From Coprothermobacter platensis DSM 11748 (GTDB taxonomy: Bacteria; Coprothermobacterota; Coprothermobacteria; Coprothermobacterales; Coprothermobacteraceae), in contig NZ_KB899040.1 in assembly GCF_000378005.1 (NCBI RefSeq), positions 1,131,145 through 1,195,144 of the forward strand: a stretch of DNA of 64,000 bases. The letters run 5' to 3'. The position numbers and the translations under genes are program-made. The notes below the pieces were generated by a model that was given only the letters and a program-made list of their open reading frames with translations, was not told the DNA's origin and made no database searches. Shown in pieces: positions 17,813 through 26,601 of this stretch (positions within the stretch are counted from its first letter, which is position 1; each line of letters begins with the position of its first letter).

Positions 17813-18418
17813 ATGGCTAAAGTTTTGTACATCAAAGCAAACCCGAAAAGCAATGAGGAATCACGTACATTCAGAATTTCTGAACATTTTATCGAAGAAT
17901 ACAAGAAAACACATCCAGAAGATGAAATAATTGAGTTGGACCTTTACAAAGAGGGAATCCACTTTCTAAGCAATGATGACATTAATACAATTATGGGTCC
18001 CAACAAAGAGAATTTGAGAAATCATCCTATCCTAAAATACACGTATCAATTTGTGGATGCAGACAAGTATGTTATTGCGACACCAATGTGGAATTTAGGT
18101 GTTCCTGCCATACTTAAAGCCTATTTTGATTATGTTTCTGTAACAGGAATTACATTCAAATACACAGAGAATGGCCCAGTTGGTTTGCTAAAGAACAAGA
18201 AAGGCGTCGTCATAATGACCACAGGCGGTGAATACTTAGAACCACCATTTGATCAGATGGATTTCGCCAGCAAGTATGTTACTACTATGCTGAAGTTCTT
18301 CGGTGTCGAAGAAGTATCAGTTGTGGCTGCTCAACGTCTTGATATTATCGGGGAAGACGTGGAAAAATTGGTTGGAGACGCCAAAAAGCAAGCAGAAGAG
18401 TTAGCAAAAACTTTTTAG
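17813..18418 (+). CDS. azoR: FMN-dependent NADH-azoreductase / NAD(P)H quinone reductase
   Basis: A 201-residue flavodoxin-fold oxidoreductase, the normal AzoR length. It reduces quinones and azo compounds by two electrons with NADH. Seen are the N-terminal V-L-Y-I-K-A-N-P phosphate-binding strand, the P-M-W-N-L-G-V-P-A FMN loop near residue 96, and the T-T-G-G-E loop near 143. The start ATG 17813 has a strong GAGGAGG site. Monocistronic, with its own terminator. A role in quinone or nitro-stress defence is likely from the family. Confidence 0.92.
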   Translation: MAKVLYIKANPKSNEESRTFRISEHFIEEYKKTHPEDEIIELDLYKEGIHFLSNDDINTIMGPNKENLRNHPILKYTYQFVDADKYVIATPMWNLGVPAILKAYFDYVSVTGITFKYTENGPVGLLKNKKGVVIMTTGGEYLEPPFDQMDFASKYVTTMLKFFGVEEVSVVAAQRLDIIGEDVEKLVGDAKKQAEELAKTF

Positions 18419-18441
18419 CGATTAACCTGCTATTTAAGTTT

Positions 18442-18474
18442 GGGGCCCGCTTTCTTATAAAGCGGCCCTTTTTT
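18442..18474 (+). terminator. intrinsic terminator after azoR
   Basis: A GC-rich stem (18442-18453 with 18459-18468, one bulged base) followed by six T. Confidence 0.88.
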
Positions 18475-18544
18475 ATGATATTTGCTTAATGGTTTTTTAA
18501 TTAAAACTAAGGCTTGTGGTAACTTTACCCACGCTAAAAAGAAC

Positions 18545-18550
18545 TATAAT
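18545..18550 (+). promoter_or_regulatory. -10 box candidate for asnA
   Basis: A perfect TATAAT about 50 nt before the asnA start; the -35 region is weak. Confidence 0.35.
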
Positions 18551-18598
18551 TGCCCTCATAAATAAAACAACGTTTTATTGAAAGGGGCGTCGGTTCAT

Positions 18599-19657
18599 TT
18601 GACAGAAAGAAGCACTGAAACTGAAAAAAGACTCAAGCTCCCAAAAACTTATTCACCGTACTTAGATTTGAGACAGACCGAAATGGCCATTAAGTTCATT
18701 AAGGACACATTCCAGAGACGCTTAGCTCATGCTCTCAATTTGCAAAGAATTTCTGCTCCATTGTTTGTTAAATCTAATACCGGGCTAAACGATAACCTAA
18801 ATGGCATTGAAAAACCGGTAAGCTTTGGAACAAAAGATGGTACTTATGTTGAAATCGTTCAATCTTTGGCTAAATGGAAACGTGATGCTTTACGCCGGTA
18901 TGGGTTTGCTGCTGGAGAAGGGCTTTACACTGATATGAACGCCATAAGGCGTGATGAAATAGTTGATAACTTACATTCGTTTTATGTAGATCAATGGGAT
19001 TGGGAACGTGTTATCACGGAAGGTGACAGGAACTTAACTTTTCTAAAAACGATAGTGAGACGAATATACACAGTGATAAGAGATACCGAGAAGAAAGTAT
19101 GTGAGCATTATCCCCTACTACCTGAGCCATTCCTACCAACGCACATTCATTTTGTACACAGTGAAGAGCTGGAACAAATGTACCCTAATTTAACGCCTAA
19201 AGAACGTGAAGATGCTATAGCTAAGCAATATGGTGCTGTGTTCATTATCGGTATAGGTTACCCGTTGAAAAATGGTCTACCACATGATGGAAGAGCTACT
19301 GATTATGACGATTGGATTACAGAAACAGAAAACGGCTATCATGGATTAAACGGTGACATTATCGTTTACTACCCCATACTCGAACAAGCAGTGGAATTAT
19401 CGTCCATGGGAATAAGGGTAAGTCCCTCTTCACTGAAATTACAATTGCAAATGCGCGGCGAAATGCGTAAAGCATCACTACCCTATCACAGCAGCCTCAT
19501 CAATGGCGAATTGCCCCTTACCATAGGCGGAGGCATAGGCCAGTCGCGTTTATGTATGGTCTATTTACGTAAAGTTCATATTGGTGAAGTGCAAGCAAGC
19601 ATATGGCCTGACCAAGTGATTAAAGCCTGCGGGAAAGTTGGTATACCATTGTTATAA
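18599..19657 (+). CDS. asnA: aspartate--ammonia ligase (asparagine synthetase A)
   Basis: Makes asparagine from aspartate, ammonia and ATP, with AMP as product; its fold is that of class II aminoacyl-tRNA synthetases. About 352 residues versus ~330 in E. coli AsnA. Typical stretches are visible: S-P-Y-L-D-L-R-Q-T-E near the start, L-N-G-I-E-K-P-V-S-F, S-L-A-K-W-K-R, H-S-F-Y-V-D-Q-W-D-W-E, G-R-A-T-D-Y-D-D-W near residue 240, and the G-G-G-I-G-Q-S-R-L motif 3 with its Arg. I prefer TTG 18599 because AAGGGG lies 11 nt upstream; TTG 18578 is an in-frame alternative with no site. Confidence 0.95.
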   Translation: MTERSTETEKRLKLPKTYSPYLDLRQTEMAIKFIKDTFQRRLAHALNLQRISAPLFVKSNTGLNDNLNGIEKPVSFGTKDGTYVEIVQSLAKWKRDALRRYGFAAGEGLYTDMNAIRRDEIVDNLHSFYVDQWDWERVITEGDRNLTFLKTIVRRIYTVIRDTEKKVCEHYPLLPEPFLPTHIHFVHSEELEQMYPNLTPKEREDAIAKQYGAVFIIGIGYPLKNGLPHDGRATDYDDWITETENGYHGLNGDIIVYYPILEQAVELSSMGIRVSPSSLKLQLQMRGEMRKASLPYHSSLINGELPLTIGGGIGQSRLCMVYLRKVHIGEVQASIWPDQVIKACGKVGIPLL

Positions 19658-19684
19658 TGCATCCATACAGGGGAGGTGTAAAAC

Positions 19685-20188
19685 ATGCAAGAACGCAGCA
19701 TTGATTGGGCAAGTGTGCTCATTGCTGTTTTCATGTTGGTTATTGGCGTATTGGTTTTATCAAACCCAGCAGCTACAATTACGACATTGGCCATGTTTGT
19801 TGGCATTGCTGTATTAGTCACGGGAGTTATACTGCTGTTCAATTACAAATCATCCAACTACAATTTAGCATTCGGAATTATTGCTGTCATATTAGGTATA
19901 TTCCTGCTTGCAAGGCCTGCTTTTGCAGTCGGGGCAATGGCTTTTATAATAGGCATATGGTTTGTAATTGAAGCTGTACAAGGCCTGACGCGAGCAGGTG
20001 TTTATCGGTTAGTAAGTTCAGCACTTTACACAATAAGTCTCATTGCAAATGTGGTATTGTTGATTTTAGGCATTTTAATCCTCATACATCCATTTGTAGC
20101 TGCACTTTCTCTGCCCATAATGGCTGGTATAGCATTAATACTTGGTGGATTAGTTCAGCTCGTATCTGCTTTTAGTCCTCGGTCATAA
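19685..20188 (+). CDS. HdeD/DUF308-family membrane protein
   Basis: A 167-residue very hydrophobic protein with six predicted membrane segments in three hairpins, as in HdeD/DUF308 proteins: repeated 'L-x-G-I-x-x-L-x-x-P' patterns, such as G-V-L-V-L-S-N-P-A, G-I-F-L-L-A-R-P-A and G-I-L-I-L-I-H-P-F. In E. coli HdeD is linked to acid resistance; the role here is unknown. The GGGGAGGTG site is 7-8 nt before ATG 19685. It lies 27 nt after asnA and may be read through from it. Confidence 0.75.
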   Translation: MQERSIDWASVLIAVFMLVIGVLVLSNPAATITTLAMFVGIAVLVTGVILLFNYKSSNYNLAFGIIAVILGIFLLARPAFAVGAMAFIIGIWFVIEAVQGLTRAGVYRLVSSALYTISLIANVVLLILGILILIHPFVAALSLPIMAGIALILGGLVQLVSAFSPRS

Positions 20189-20194
20189 CATTCA

Positions 20195-20229
20195 AGAGGA
20201 GCTTTGTCATACATGACCAAAGCTCCTCT
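20195..20229. terminator. bidirectional hairpin between convergent genes
   Basis: A stem of about 15 bp with one bulge (left arm from 20195, right arm to 20229) lies between the DUF308 gene and the convergent NuoH-like gene. No strong T run on either side. Confidence 0.65.
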
Positions 20230-20257
20230 AAGCTTTAAAACCTAATAAACAGCAAGT

Positions 20258-21139
20258 TCAAATAGAAGCTATCACTAAAGAGACAAATCCTAAAGCTACT
20301 ATAAGTACATTCAAGAATGTATTGTATTTATCGTTGAGAAATGACAATCCGACGCCAATAAGCGCACATACAGCAAAAACTGCCACATTTTTTACAGTTA
20401 CTGTCAACAAGGAAGCAGGACCAAGAAACATGAATGTGAATAAGGACAACAAAACCGACAATTGCAACGTGCTTTCTAAGGCAGACATACCTTGATACTT
20501 ATTGCATTCGGAAGGAACACAATGATTTTTAACACTGAGCATTAGTATGAATGCCATAGATAAAATAGCAATTATGGATGACATGGGAAGCTTTGTAAGA
20601 AATGCATCTTTTGATATCCACTGTGCAGCCGTTTCGCCACTATAACTAAGCCACTGGGCACTGACTATGTCAGATAACTTAACCGAACCAACTAAAGATG
20701 CTACCTCAAAAGTAGATAATATAAATGATAAGTAAGCCCCTAAATACGAAAAATGGCGCACATTATTGCCGTTTTTCCGTTCATCTTGTAAAACTACATG
20801 AACTAATGGAACAAACAGCATGGCAAAGATAATAACAAGAAGGTCTCCGTGGGCCGACATGGTAGGCACAGAAGAAAAAGGTAGCAACCACAAAGCGAAT
20901 ATAGGCATTGCCAAAGAAAGTATGTGCATTACGTCCCATAGCCACCCTTTATCTTTCGATGGATTCCTGAAAGAATGCCATACCTGAACAAAAAAAGACC
21001 AAGGAAGAACACGATCTGTAGAACGATTTATCAAACCTTGTAACCATCCATAAACACCCATCAAAAGCAGGCCAAATGCGGCAAAATAGACAGGAAGGAA
21101 TAAAAGAATTAGCGCTTTTAATATGTTGTACCCAATCAC
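20258..21139 (-). CDS. NuoH/EchB-like membrane subunit
   Basis: A 293-residue protein with about eight hydrophobic segments that resembles the NuoH / hydrogenase subunit 4 family (HycD/EchB-type) in length and helix layout. In those complexes this subunit joins the redox arm to the ion-pumping arm. The resemblance is modest, and the acidic loops that contact the quinone or hydrogenase modules are not obvious. It starts at GTG 21139, overlapping the end of the NuoL/N-like gene by 4 nt, so the two are translationally coupled. No NuoB/C/D/I or hydrogenase gene lies in the window. Confidence 0.55.
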   Translation of the reverse strand: MIGYNILKALILLFLPVYFAAFGLLLMGVYGWLQGLINRSTDRVLPWSFFVQVWHSFRNPSKDKGWLWDVMHILSLAMPIFALWLLPFSSVPTMSAHGDLLVIIFAMLFVPLVHVVLQDERKNGNNVRHFSYLGAYLSFILSTFEVASLVGSVKLSDIVSAQWLSYSGETAAQWISKDAFLTKLPMSSIIAILSMAFILMLSVKNHCVPSECNKYQGMSALESTLQLSVLLSLFTFMFLGPASLLTVTVKNVAVFAVCALIGVGLSFLNDKYNTFLNVLIVALGFVSLVIASI

Positions 21140-22812
21140 TGCTTATCACCATCCTCTTTGGAGGGGATATCTTCGCCGAGTTCATCTAAATGATCAGATT
21201 CTCCTGCTAAGTTTTCCGTATTTCCAGTGTTAGCATCCTGTTCACTAGTAGAGAAACTCCAAATCAATGCTGACAAAAGTATGGCAGCTAACAGCACTGC
21301 TAAGACATATAAACTATTCCAACCACCAGATGCCGTTTCTGTGCTGAAATCAAAAACCAAAAATCCCTTTAAATCCTTTAGTGGGGCCGCTAAGAGTTTC
21401 TGAAAACTTGTATTGAACACACCCATACCTACTAATGCTATGCAAGTAAAAATGCCAACCGCATTACTCATAAGTACTCGGCTGTTTCTTGCTATGCTCT
21501 TATAAAAGAAATCTGACCAATAATGGGCAATGCAAACAAATAAAGACAAACTTATAAACAACAGCAGACCAGCAAGAATAAACTCACCGGTTTCCAATAA
21601 TCCCGTATAAACCATATAAACCGCTCCGAAGCCTATAAGGGGAGGCAATGCAGCAATGGAAAGCCCAGAAACTAATGACTGAGCAGCGATGATAGGCATG
21701 CCTTTCCATAACGGAACACCTTCTTGTACCTCATCAATGCTATCGAGAGATGTGCTGCGGGTGTGAGCTATGGCAGAAGCCATATATAAACTTGTTTGAG
21801 CAATACTGTGAGCATAGCCTAACATCACAGATGCAATGAACGCAGAAGGCAAATAATCAACTTGCATTGGCATGAAGGGCAGAATCAAAACCACATAAGA
21901 AAGCTGGAGGCTCGAGATATATACAAGCGAGTGTGAAGAATCCGCACCATTAGCGGCCTTCCTTGCAGATATGATAGACCATGCTATAACGAAAGCACCA
22001 ATGATGCAACTAACCAATGGTCTAGAAAAAAGTGTGCCAAAATGTGCCATCCATTCGCTTCCTGTAAGCAAAGACAAAAAGATGGCGCCGAACAACCCTG
22101 CTTTCGTCACAGAACCAGATAAGTAAGCCGAAATCGCCGGGTCAATACCTGTAAATGTTTGCTCTGCTCGCTTGTGGAATGGAAATATACCCATGTTAGA
22201 TAAAAAGATTAGGAAAAAGATGAGTAAGCCCAAGAGCGAAAAAACATTGTACTTAAGAAGTTTGTCAGAAACAGTTGCAAAACTGGAGTCCAAGCTGCCT
22301 CCGGACAAAAGCACCACAGCTATGATCATGGCTATTGTGGAAAGGATGTTCCAAATAAGGTTGAATTTGACTACGTTTTTGTTTTGAGCACTCATCTTCA
22401 CAAGTAAGAAACTTGACCATTCCATAAGTTGCCAAGCCAAGAACATGGACAGGAATGTCCTCGAAGTGAGAACAAGAAAAACGCCCAAGCTTGTAACCAG
22501 AGAAAGAGACACAAAAGACTCTATCCAATTTCTGTCCTTCAAATCGAAAAGTGTTAAGTATATGATTATGGTGGGTATGAGAACTGTGGGCCATAATACC
22601 CTGGAGATTCCAGTCCAAATGAAAGAAATCTGAGCATTGAACAACGAGAATTCTATGCCTTCCGCAGCAATTCCAAATTCATAATAACAGCCATATGCAA
22701 TGGCAAGAAGGCCTATGAACAAACTTAACACCTGCGACCAACGTGTACGAATCAATGAGAGTAAGCCGGCAGCGAATGCGCACAAAGCAAAAACTAACGC
22801 CAAAGCCGTCAA
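21136..22812 (-). CDS. NuoL/M/N-like proton antiporter subunit
   Basis: A 558-residue membrane protein with about 14 hydrophobic segments of the complex-I/Mrp antiporter family. The mid-protein signature is visible: F-P-F-H-K-R near residue 210, then S-A-Y-L-S-G-S-V-T-K-A-G with the key Lys. The usual helix-5 W-E-L-M motif reads W-Q-L-M-E, so the conserved Glu is Gln, with a Glu three positions later. The C-terminal ~40 residues are acidic and hydrophilic. Start TTG 22812 follows a strong AGGAGGTG site at 7 nt. It pairs with the downstream NuoH-like gene as a stand-alone two-gene membrane module. Confidence 0.75.
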   Translation of the reverse strand: MTALALVFALCAFAAGLLSLIRTRWSQVLSLFIGLLAIAYGCYYEFGIAAEGIEFSLFNAQISFIWTGISRVLWPTVLIPTIIIYLTLFDLKDRNWIESFVSLSLVTSLGVFLVLTSRTFLSMFLAWQLMEWSSFLLVKMSAQNKNVVKFNLIWNILSTIAMIIAVVLLSGGSLDSSFATVSDKLLKYNVFSLLGLLIFFLIFLSNMGIFPFHKRAEQTFTGIDPAISAYLSGSVTKAGLFGAIFLSLLTGSEWMAHFGTLFSRPLVSCIIGAFVIAWSIISARKAANGADSSHSLVYISSLQLSYVVLILPFMPMQVDYLPSAFIASVMLGYAHSIAQTSLYMASAIAHTRSTSLDSIDEVQEGVPLWKGMPIIAAQSLVSGLSIAALPPLIGFGAVYMVYTGLLETGEFILAGLLLFISLSLFVCIAHYWSDFFYKSIARNSRVLMSNAVGIFTCIALVGMGVFNTSFQKLLAAPLKDLKGFLVFDFSTETASGGWNSLYVLAVLLAAILLSALIWSFSTSEQDANTGNTENLAGESDHLDELGEDIPSKEDGDKQ

Positions 22813-22990
22813 ATGTCGTCACCTCCTATAGCAATTAAACAAAAGAACACACTTGCTCTTATTCCCTTTAGGCTGTATTTTAGACGGTGTTTCTTTTGAG
22901 CACTACTATTTTACGCCGAGGTATACACTTTTCGATAATATCTTCCTATTTGCCCATCATAGTACAATGAAGCAGTGGGAGGTGTTGCTC

Positions 22991-24163
22991 TTGGAAATGA
23001 GTTTCTTCGACCAAGTAGTAGACAGAAAAGGAACGAATTCAAGTAAATGGGATGGTCTAAAGAACGTTTTTGGAATTGAAGACGCTATTCCTATGTGGGT
23101 AGCTGACATGGATTTTAAAAGCCCTCCAGAAGTTATTGAAGCCATTAAGCAGCGGGCAGACCACGGTATGTTTGGCTACACAGTCGTGGATAGTGAGTAC
23201 TATGACTTAGTTGCACAATGGATGAACAAAAGGCACAAATGGGAAGTTAAACCCGATTGGGTTGTGACATCTCCCGGTACGATTTCTGCTCTCAGCGTTA
23301 TTATAAGGACTTTCACGAACGCAAATGACACGATTGTTATCCAGCCACCCGTTTACCCCCCGTTTGAAAGATCAATATTGTTAGCCGGAAGGAAAGTAGC
23401 CTACAACAATTTGATTTTAGAAAATAACCGTTATCGTATGGATTATTCCGGATTAGAAAAACTCCTAAACAAAGGTGCAAAAATGTTTATATTATGCAGT
23501 CCACACAATCCTGTGGGCAGAGTTTGGGCCGAAGATGAGTTATTGGAGTTAGCCAGCGTTCTTTCCAAACACGAAGATGTGTTCGTTTTTGATGACGAAC
23601 TTTGGGCTGATTTTACATATGCTCCTAACGAGCACCATCCTCTGCTTCAAGTAGCACCGCATTTGGTAAAGCGGACTATAACTGCAACATCTGCAAGTAA
23701 AACTTTCAATTTAGCAGGCTTGGAAAACACTAATTTGATCATTCCAGACGAGAACATAAAGAGCAAATTCAATGATGCTATGTTTTCTCTTGCCTTAAGT
23801 AAAACAAATCTCTTTGCCATTGTAGCCACCAAGGCGGCTTATAAATATGGTGAAGGGTGGGTGGATCAACTTCTGCAGTACCTACACGAGAACTTTGAAT
23901 TCATGAAAGATTTTCTTAAATCTCGTATACCTTCATTGGAACTCGTAGAACCTGAAGGCACATATCTTGCTTGGGTAAATGCGTCGCATCTTGGCATTTC
24001 TTCTTCTAAAGTTGCCGATAAGTTGTTGAGAATCGGACATGTAGCCGTGGAAGATGGAAGCACATTTGGGCCTGGTGGAGAAGGATTTCTCAGAGTAAAT
24101 TATGCAATGCCTCGTTCACTACTTGAACAAGCGCTAAATGGATTCCAAAAGGCACTGACATAA
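22991..24163 (+). CDS. PLP-dependent aminotransferase / C-S lyase, MalY/PatB family
   Basis: A 390-residue fold-type I PLP enzyme. MalY/PatB proteins cleave cystathionine or cysteine conjugates (beta-lyase) and some act as aminotransferases. Seen are W-V-A-D-M-D-F near the start, P-H-N-P-V-G-R-V-W (PLP/substrate Asn), F-D-D-E-L-W and the PLP lysine in S-A-S-K-T-F-N-L-A-G. The frame is open from 22853, but the family start begins at F-F-D; TTG 22991 follows GGGAGG by 8 nt and is my choice. It is divergent from the NuoL-like gene and next to a convergent sulfur-relay operon, which would suit a role in cysteine sulfur metabolism. Confidence 0.88.
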   Translation: MEMSFFDQVVDRKGTNSSKWDGLKNVFGIEDAIPMWVADMDFKSPPEVIEAIKQRADHGMFGYTVVDSEYYDLVAQWMNKRHKWEVKPDWVVTSPGTISALSVIIRTFTNANDTIVIQPPVYPPFERSILLAGRKVAYNNLILENNRYRMDYSGLEKLLNKGAKMFILCSPHNPVGRVWAEDELLELASVLSKHEDVFVFDDELWADFTYAPNEHHPLLQVAPHLVKRTITATSASKTFNLAGLENTNLIIPDENIKSKFNDAMFSLALSKTNLFAIVATKAAYKYGEGWVDQLLQYLHENFEFMKDFLKSRIPSLELVEPEGTYLAWVNASHLGISSSKVADKLLRIGHVAVEDGSTFGPGGEGFLRVNYAMPRSLLEQALNGFQKALT

Positions 24164-24195
24164 AAAAGGCCCTCTCTTAAAGGAGGGCCTTTTTT
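24162..24195 (+). terminator. bidirectional intrinsic terminator
   Basis: A stem with A6 on the left and T6 on the right (24162-24175 with 24184-24195), between the convergent aminotransferase and DsrH-like genes. The A/T tracts allow termination in both directions. Confidence 0.93.
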
Positions 24196-24213
24196 GATGG
24201 GTAATTAGCAGTT

Positions 24214-24507
24214 TTAACTAATGATTTTTGGATTCTTTTCGATAAGGTCGACAATGCCATCGTAATCAACAATACTGACCGGTGCTGTTATCTTTGCAGG
24301 ATCGTAACCGCGAGCAATCAAATCATCTTTGCATGCGTACACATTAACACCGCGTTGTTTTAATTCATCCAGCAAATCGACCTTTGTTATTGTGTATAGA
24401 ACACCATCCTCAATTAGAAGCACGTCATCTCCTGCAGAAGCGGTATCAAAGAGTAAAGAGTTTAACGTCCTTCTGCTATCGTTGAATTTGACCATTATTA
24501 GAGACAT
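24214..24507 (-). CDS. DsrH/TusB-like sulfur relay protein
   Basis: A small cytosolic protein of 97 residues resembling the DsrH/TusB family, third member of the DsrEFH (TusDCB) sulfur-transfer heterohexamer. Visible features are D-D-V-L-L-I-E-D-G-V-L-Y and the D-Y-D-G-I-V-D-L-I C-terminal segment. ATG 24507 with an AAGGAGG site is used; the open frame extends to 24582, into the preceding gene. Last gene of a five-gene minus-strand operon: tusA-like, yeeE-like, dsrE, dsrF, dsrH. Confidence 0.75.
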   Translation of the reverse strand: MSLIMVKFNDSRRTLNSLLFDTASAGDDVLLIEDGVLYTITKVDLLDELKQRGVNVYACKDDLIARGYDPAKITAPVSIVDYDGIVDLIEKNPKIIS

Positions 24508-24523
24508 TTTAGCCGCCTCCTTC

Positions 24524-24883
24524 TTAGAACCAGAGCACGAAGTCATATTCGTGCAGGAACTCCGGCAAATCTTTTTCTGCAATAAAATTGACGTGCCATC
24601 GTGGATCGATGTCTTCTTCTTTTATCTGCCTGTACTCAACACAATCTTTCACAGCAAAAACTTTTGTTTCATAACGTTCAATGTACTTGAAAGTCGTGTT
24701 TAGTGGAAGTAACCCGAGATGCTCTGGCTGTGTATTTTTGTTTAAAGCCACTACAGCGTCTCTAACGAGCAACACTGCAGGCTCTATGTCTTCAGCATAC
24801 ATGCCAAAAACGCATCTAAAAGCTTCATTCACCCATATGGAGCCTACAGGAGATTGATAAACTGCAAACAGTACTTTTCTCAT
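24524..24883 (-). CDS. DsrF/TusC-like sulfur relay protein
   Basis: 119 residues, DsrE/F fold. The opening K-V-L-F-A-V-Y-Q-S-P-V-G-S and the A-V-L-L-V-R-D-A-V segment match the DsrF/TusC pattern, as does the middle position in the operon. TusC has no catalytic Cys in E. coli and acts as a scaffold in the TusBCD complex. The two Cys here (residues ~24 and ~81) are not in a known motif. Start ATG 24883 has a GGAGGCGG site. Spacing to neighbours is 12-16 nt. Confidence 0.75.
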   Translation of the reverse strand: MRKVLFAVYQSPVGSIWVNEAFRCVFGMYAEDIEPAVLLVRDAVVALNKNTQPEHLGLLPLNTTFKYIERYETKVFAVKDCVEYRQIKEEDIDPRWHVNFIAEKDLPEFLHEYDFVLWF

Positions 24884-24895
24884 ATCAGCCGCCTC

Positions 24896-25249
24896 CTACA
24901 CCGTAAAGTTGACATAACGATCAGCCGTAGTTAAAAGCGTAGCCATTTCTGGAACACCGCTCAACTGAGAACCTTCTACAGCAGCATCTCTGTCTAATCC
25001 ACGGTATTCGAAGCAAAGTCCACAAATATGGACTTCCGCTCCCCTGCTAGCTAAATCTTTTAACAAGTTTGGTATGTTTCTGTCAGCTCTTATGGGTTTC
25101 ACCTTTGAGTTAACAGACAGCACAGAATCTGCGAAGAGAAAGATCGAAACCTTGTGACCTTTCTTAAGTGCTGCATCCGCTATTTTTATAGCGCTGTCCA
25201 TATCTTCATAACTGTAAGGAGGATTAATAACCTGCAAGACGATATGCAT
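24896..25249 (-). CDS. DsrE/TusD-like sulfur transferase
   Basis: 117 residues of the DsrE family. The conserved persulfide-carrying Cys region reads H-I-C-G-L-C-F near residue 76-82; one of these Cys should accept sulfur from the TusA-like protein. The N-terminal V-L-Q-V-I-N-P-P-Y-S segment and S-I-F-L-F-A-D-S-V strand also fit. It starts two bases after the stop of the YeeE-like gene, so the genes are tightly coupled. Likely acts in a cytosolic persulfide relay; whether the end product is tRNA thiolation or sulfur assimilation is unknown. Confidence 0.8.
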   Translation of the reverse strand: MHIVLQVINPPYSYEDMDSAIKIADAALKKGHKVSIFLFADSVLSVNSKVKPIRADRNIPNLLKDLASRGAEVHICGLCFEYRGLDRDAAVEGSQLSGVPEMATLLTTADRYVNFTV

Positions 25250-25251
25250 GA

Positions 25252-26250
25252 CTAATTCCTCCCGTAAACCAACCAGTACATAAACCAGTTGCCAAGTATA
25301 AAGAATATGCTAGCCAAAATTGAACTAATAGCAAGATGAGGTATACCACTCAAGAAGTGACCAATGTTGCATCCGCCTGCTACACCAGCGCCCCAACCCA
25401 TAAGCAAGCCACCAATGACTGCGAAAACATAAGATTTTGGATCTTTCGGGAAGCGAATCTTGAACTCTTTAAAAATTGCTGCAGAAATAAAAGATCCAAT
25501 GATTATGCCGAATACTTCCATGCCAATCCAGTTATAAGGAGCTTCTGTCATGGTAGCCGTAAACAGATTTATCCAACCGCCCGTTATACCTAAGCTGTAC
25601 GTTTGCTGAGACCAATAAGCGAGCATGCCCACAAGACCAACAAGTACACCGGCAATTGCCCAGTGCATAGGGGCTTTCCTCTGTGATGTTTTTGTGAAAA
25701 ACAAGTAAGCAAGAATGATAGCAGCAAATACAATGGACACAACCCAAGGATTAAGTCCAAACAAATTGGCGACTGTTGGCGCAACTTTTCCATCCTGTGC
25801 CGCGTATACACCTGGATTCGTCATGGTAACAGTGATGGGCTTTCCAAAAAGTCCTGTTAGACCTTTTAGTTTTCCCGCCCTTGCAGCAGCGGCAGAAATA
25901 GCATAAAAAGTGGCGGCAATGATAGCCGTAACGTTTCCTTCACCTATTCTGTAAGTTACACCACTGGCGCAGCCACCAGCCAAAACCATGCCCATGCCGA
26001 ATGCGAATCCGCCCACAATCTGAGCAGCAGGAATAAATGCTGACGGGTGCAATTTTATGACGCCCATAGCTGCCATAGCTTGAAAACCAATTGTTTCAAC
26101 GGCAATAGCCATTAGCCCTTGCTTCCATAACCAGTTATCTTTGAAATAACGCAAATCTCTGAAAGCAGAATTGAAACACATACGAGTACGCTGAAGCAAG
26201 AAACCAAATAAAATACCTACTATTAAACCACCTATCAACGTGCCTTGCAT
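25252..26250 (-). CDS. YeeE/YedE-family thiosulfate (sulfur) transporter
   Basis: A 332-residue inner-membrane protein with about nine to ten hydrophobic segments. It carries the Cys sites of the YeeE/YedE family that relay thiosulfate: R-M-C-F-N near residue 25, G-G-C-A-S-G-V in the first half and G-G-C-N-I-G-H in the second. YeeE takes up thiosulfate with the help of a TusA-type protein (YeeD), and a TusA-like gene lies directly upstream here. Some YedE proteins are proposed selenium transporters; nothing here favours selenium. Start ATG 26250 has a GAGGAGGT site. Confidence 0.9.
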   Translation of the reverse strand: MQGTLIGGLIVGILFGFLLQRTRMCFNSAFRDLRYFKDNWLWKQGLMAIAVETIGFQAMAAMGVIKLHPSAFIPAAQIVGGFAFGMGMVLAGGCASGVTYRIGEGNVTAIIAATFYAISAAAARAGKLKGLTGLFGKPITVTMTNPGVYAAQDGKVAPTVANLFGLNPWVVSIVFAAIILAYLFFTKTSQRKAPMHWAIAGVLVGLVGMLAYWSQQTYSLGITGGWINLFTATMTEAPYNWIGMEVFGIIIGSFISAAIFKEFKIRFPKDPKSYVFAVIGGLLMGWGAGVAGGCNIGHFLSGIPHLAISSILASIFFILGNWFMYWLVYGRN

Positions 26251-26292
26251 AGAATGTACCTCCTCTTAGGTTTTTAGCCTAACGGCCGGAAC

Positions 26293-26532
26293 TTACTGTT
26301 TCCGGATGATAATGCGCCACTCACTCGGCCCTGTCTCCTCGATACTGAGTACTTCGCCGCCTTCCTTAGGAGCATTAGCTGGAATACGTTCCTTAGAAAG
26401 TGGATAGTCGATTAGTACTTCCAAAACTTCTCCAGTTTTCATGGTTTTAAGTTTTCTCCGAGTTTCTACATCAGGAACCGGGCAAACTTCTCCTCTCATG
26501 TCTAATGTGTAATTAGGCTTTACCTCTGCCAA
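26293..26532 (-). CDS. TusA/SirA/YeeD-like sulfur carrier protein
   Basis: 79 residues with the diagnostic C-P-x-P motif (C-P-V-P, Cys17 region), where the Cys carries persulfide sulfur. Start TTG 26532 follows a GGGAGGTG site. First gene of the sulfur-relay operon. It probably accepts sulfur from thiosulfate entering through the YeeE-like channel and passes it to the DsrEFH complex. Confidence 0.88.
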   Translation of the reverse strand: MAEVKPNYTLDMRGEVCPVPDVETRRKLKTMKTGEVLEVLIDYPLSKERIPANAPKEGGEVLSIEETGPSEWRIIIRKQ

Positions 26533-26601
26533 GGTAAGTCACCTCCCAAATAATGTTGTGAATTAGATTTGGTAGAGCACCCATCATGCTCTCCGTTTTG
26601 T

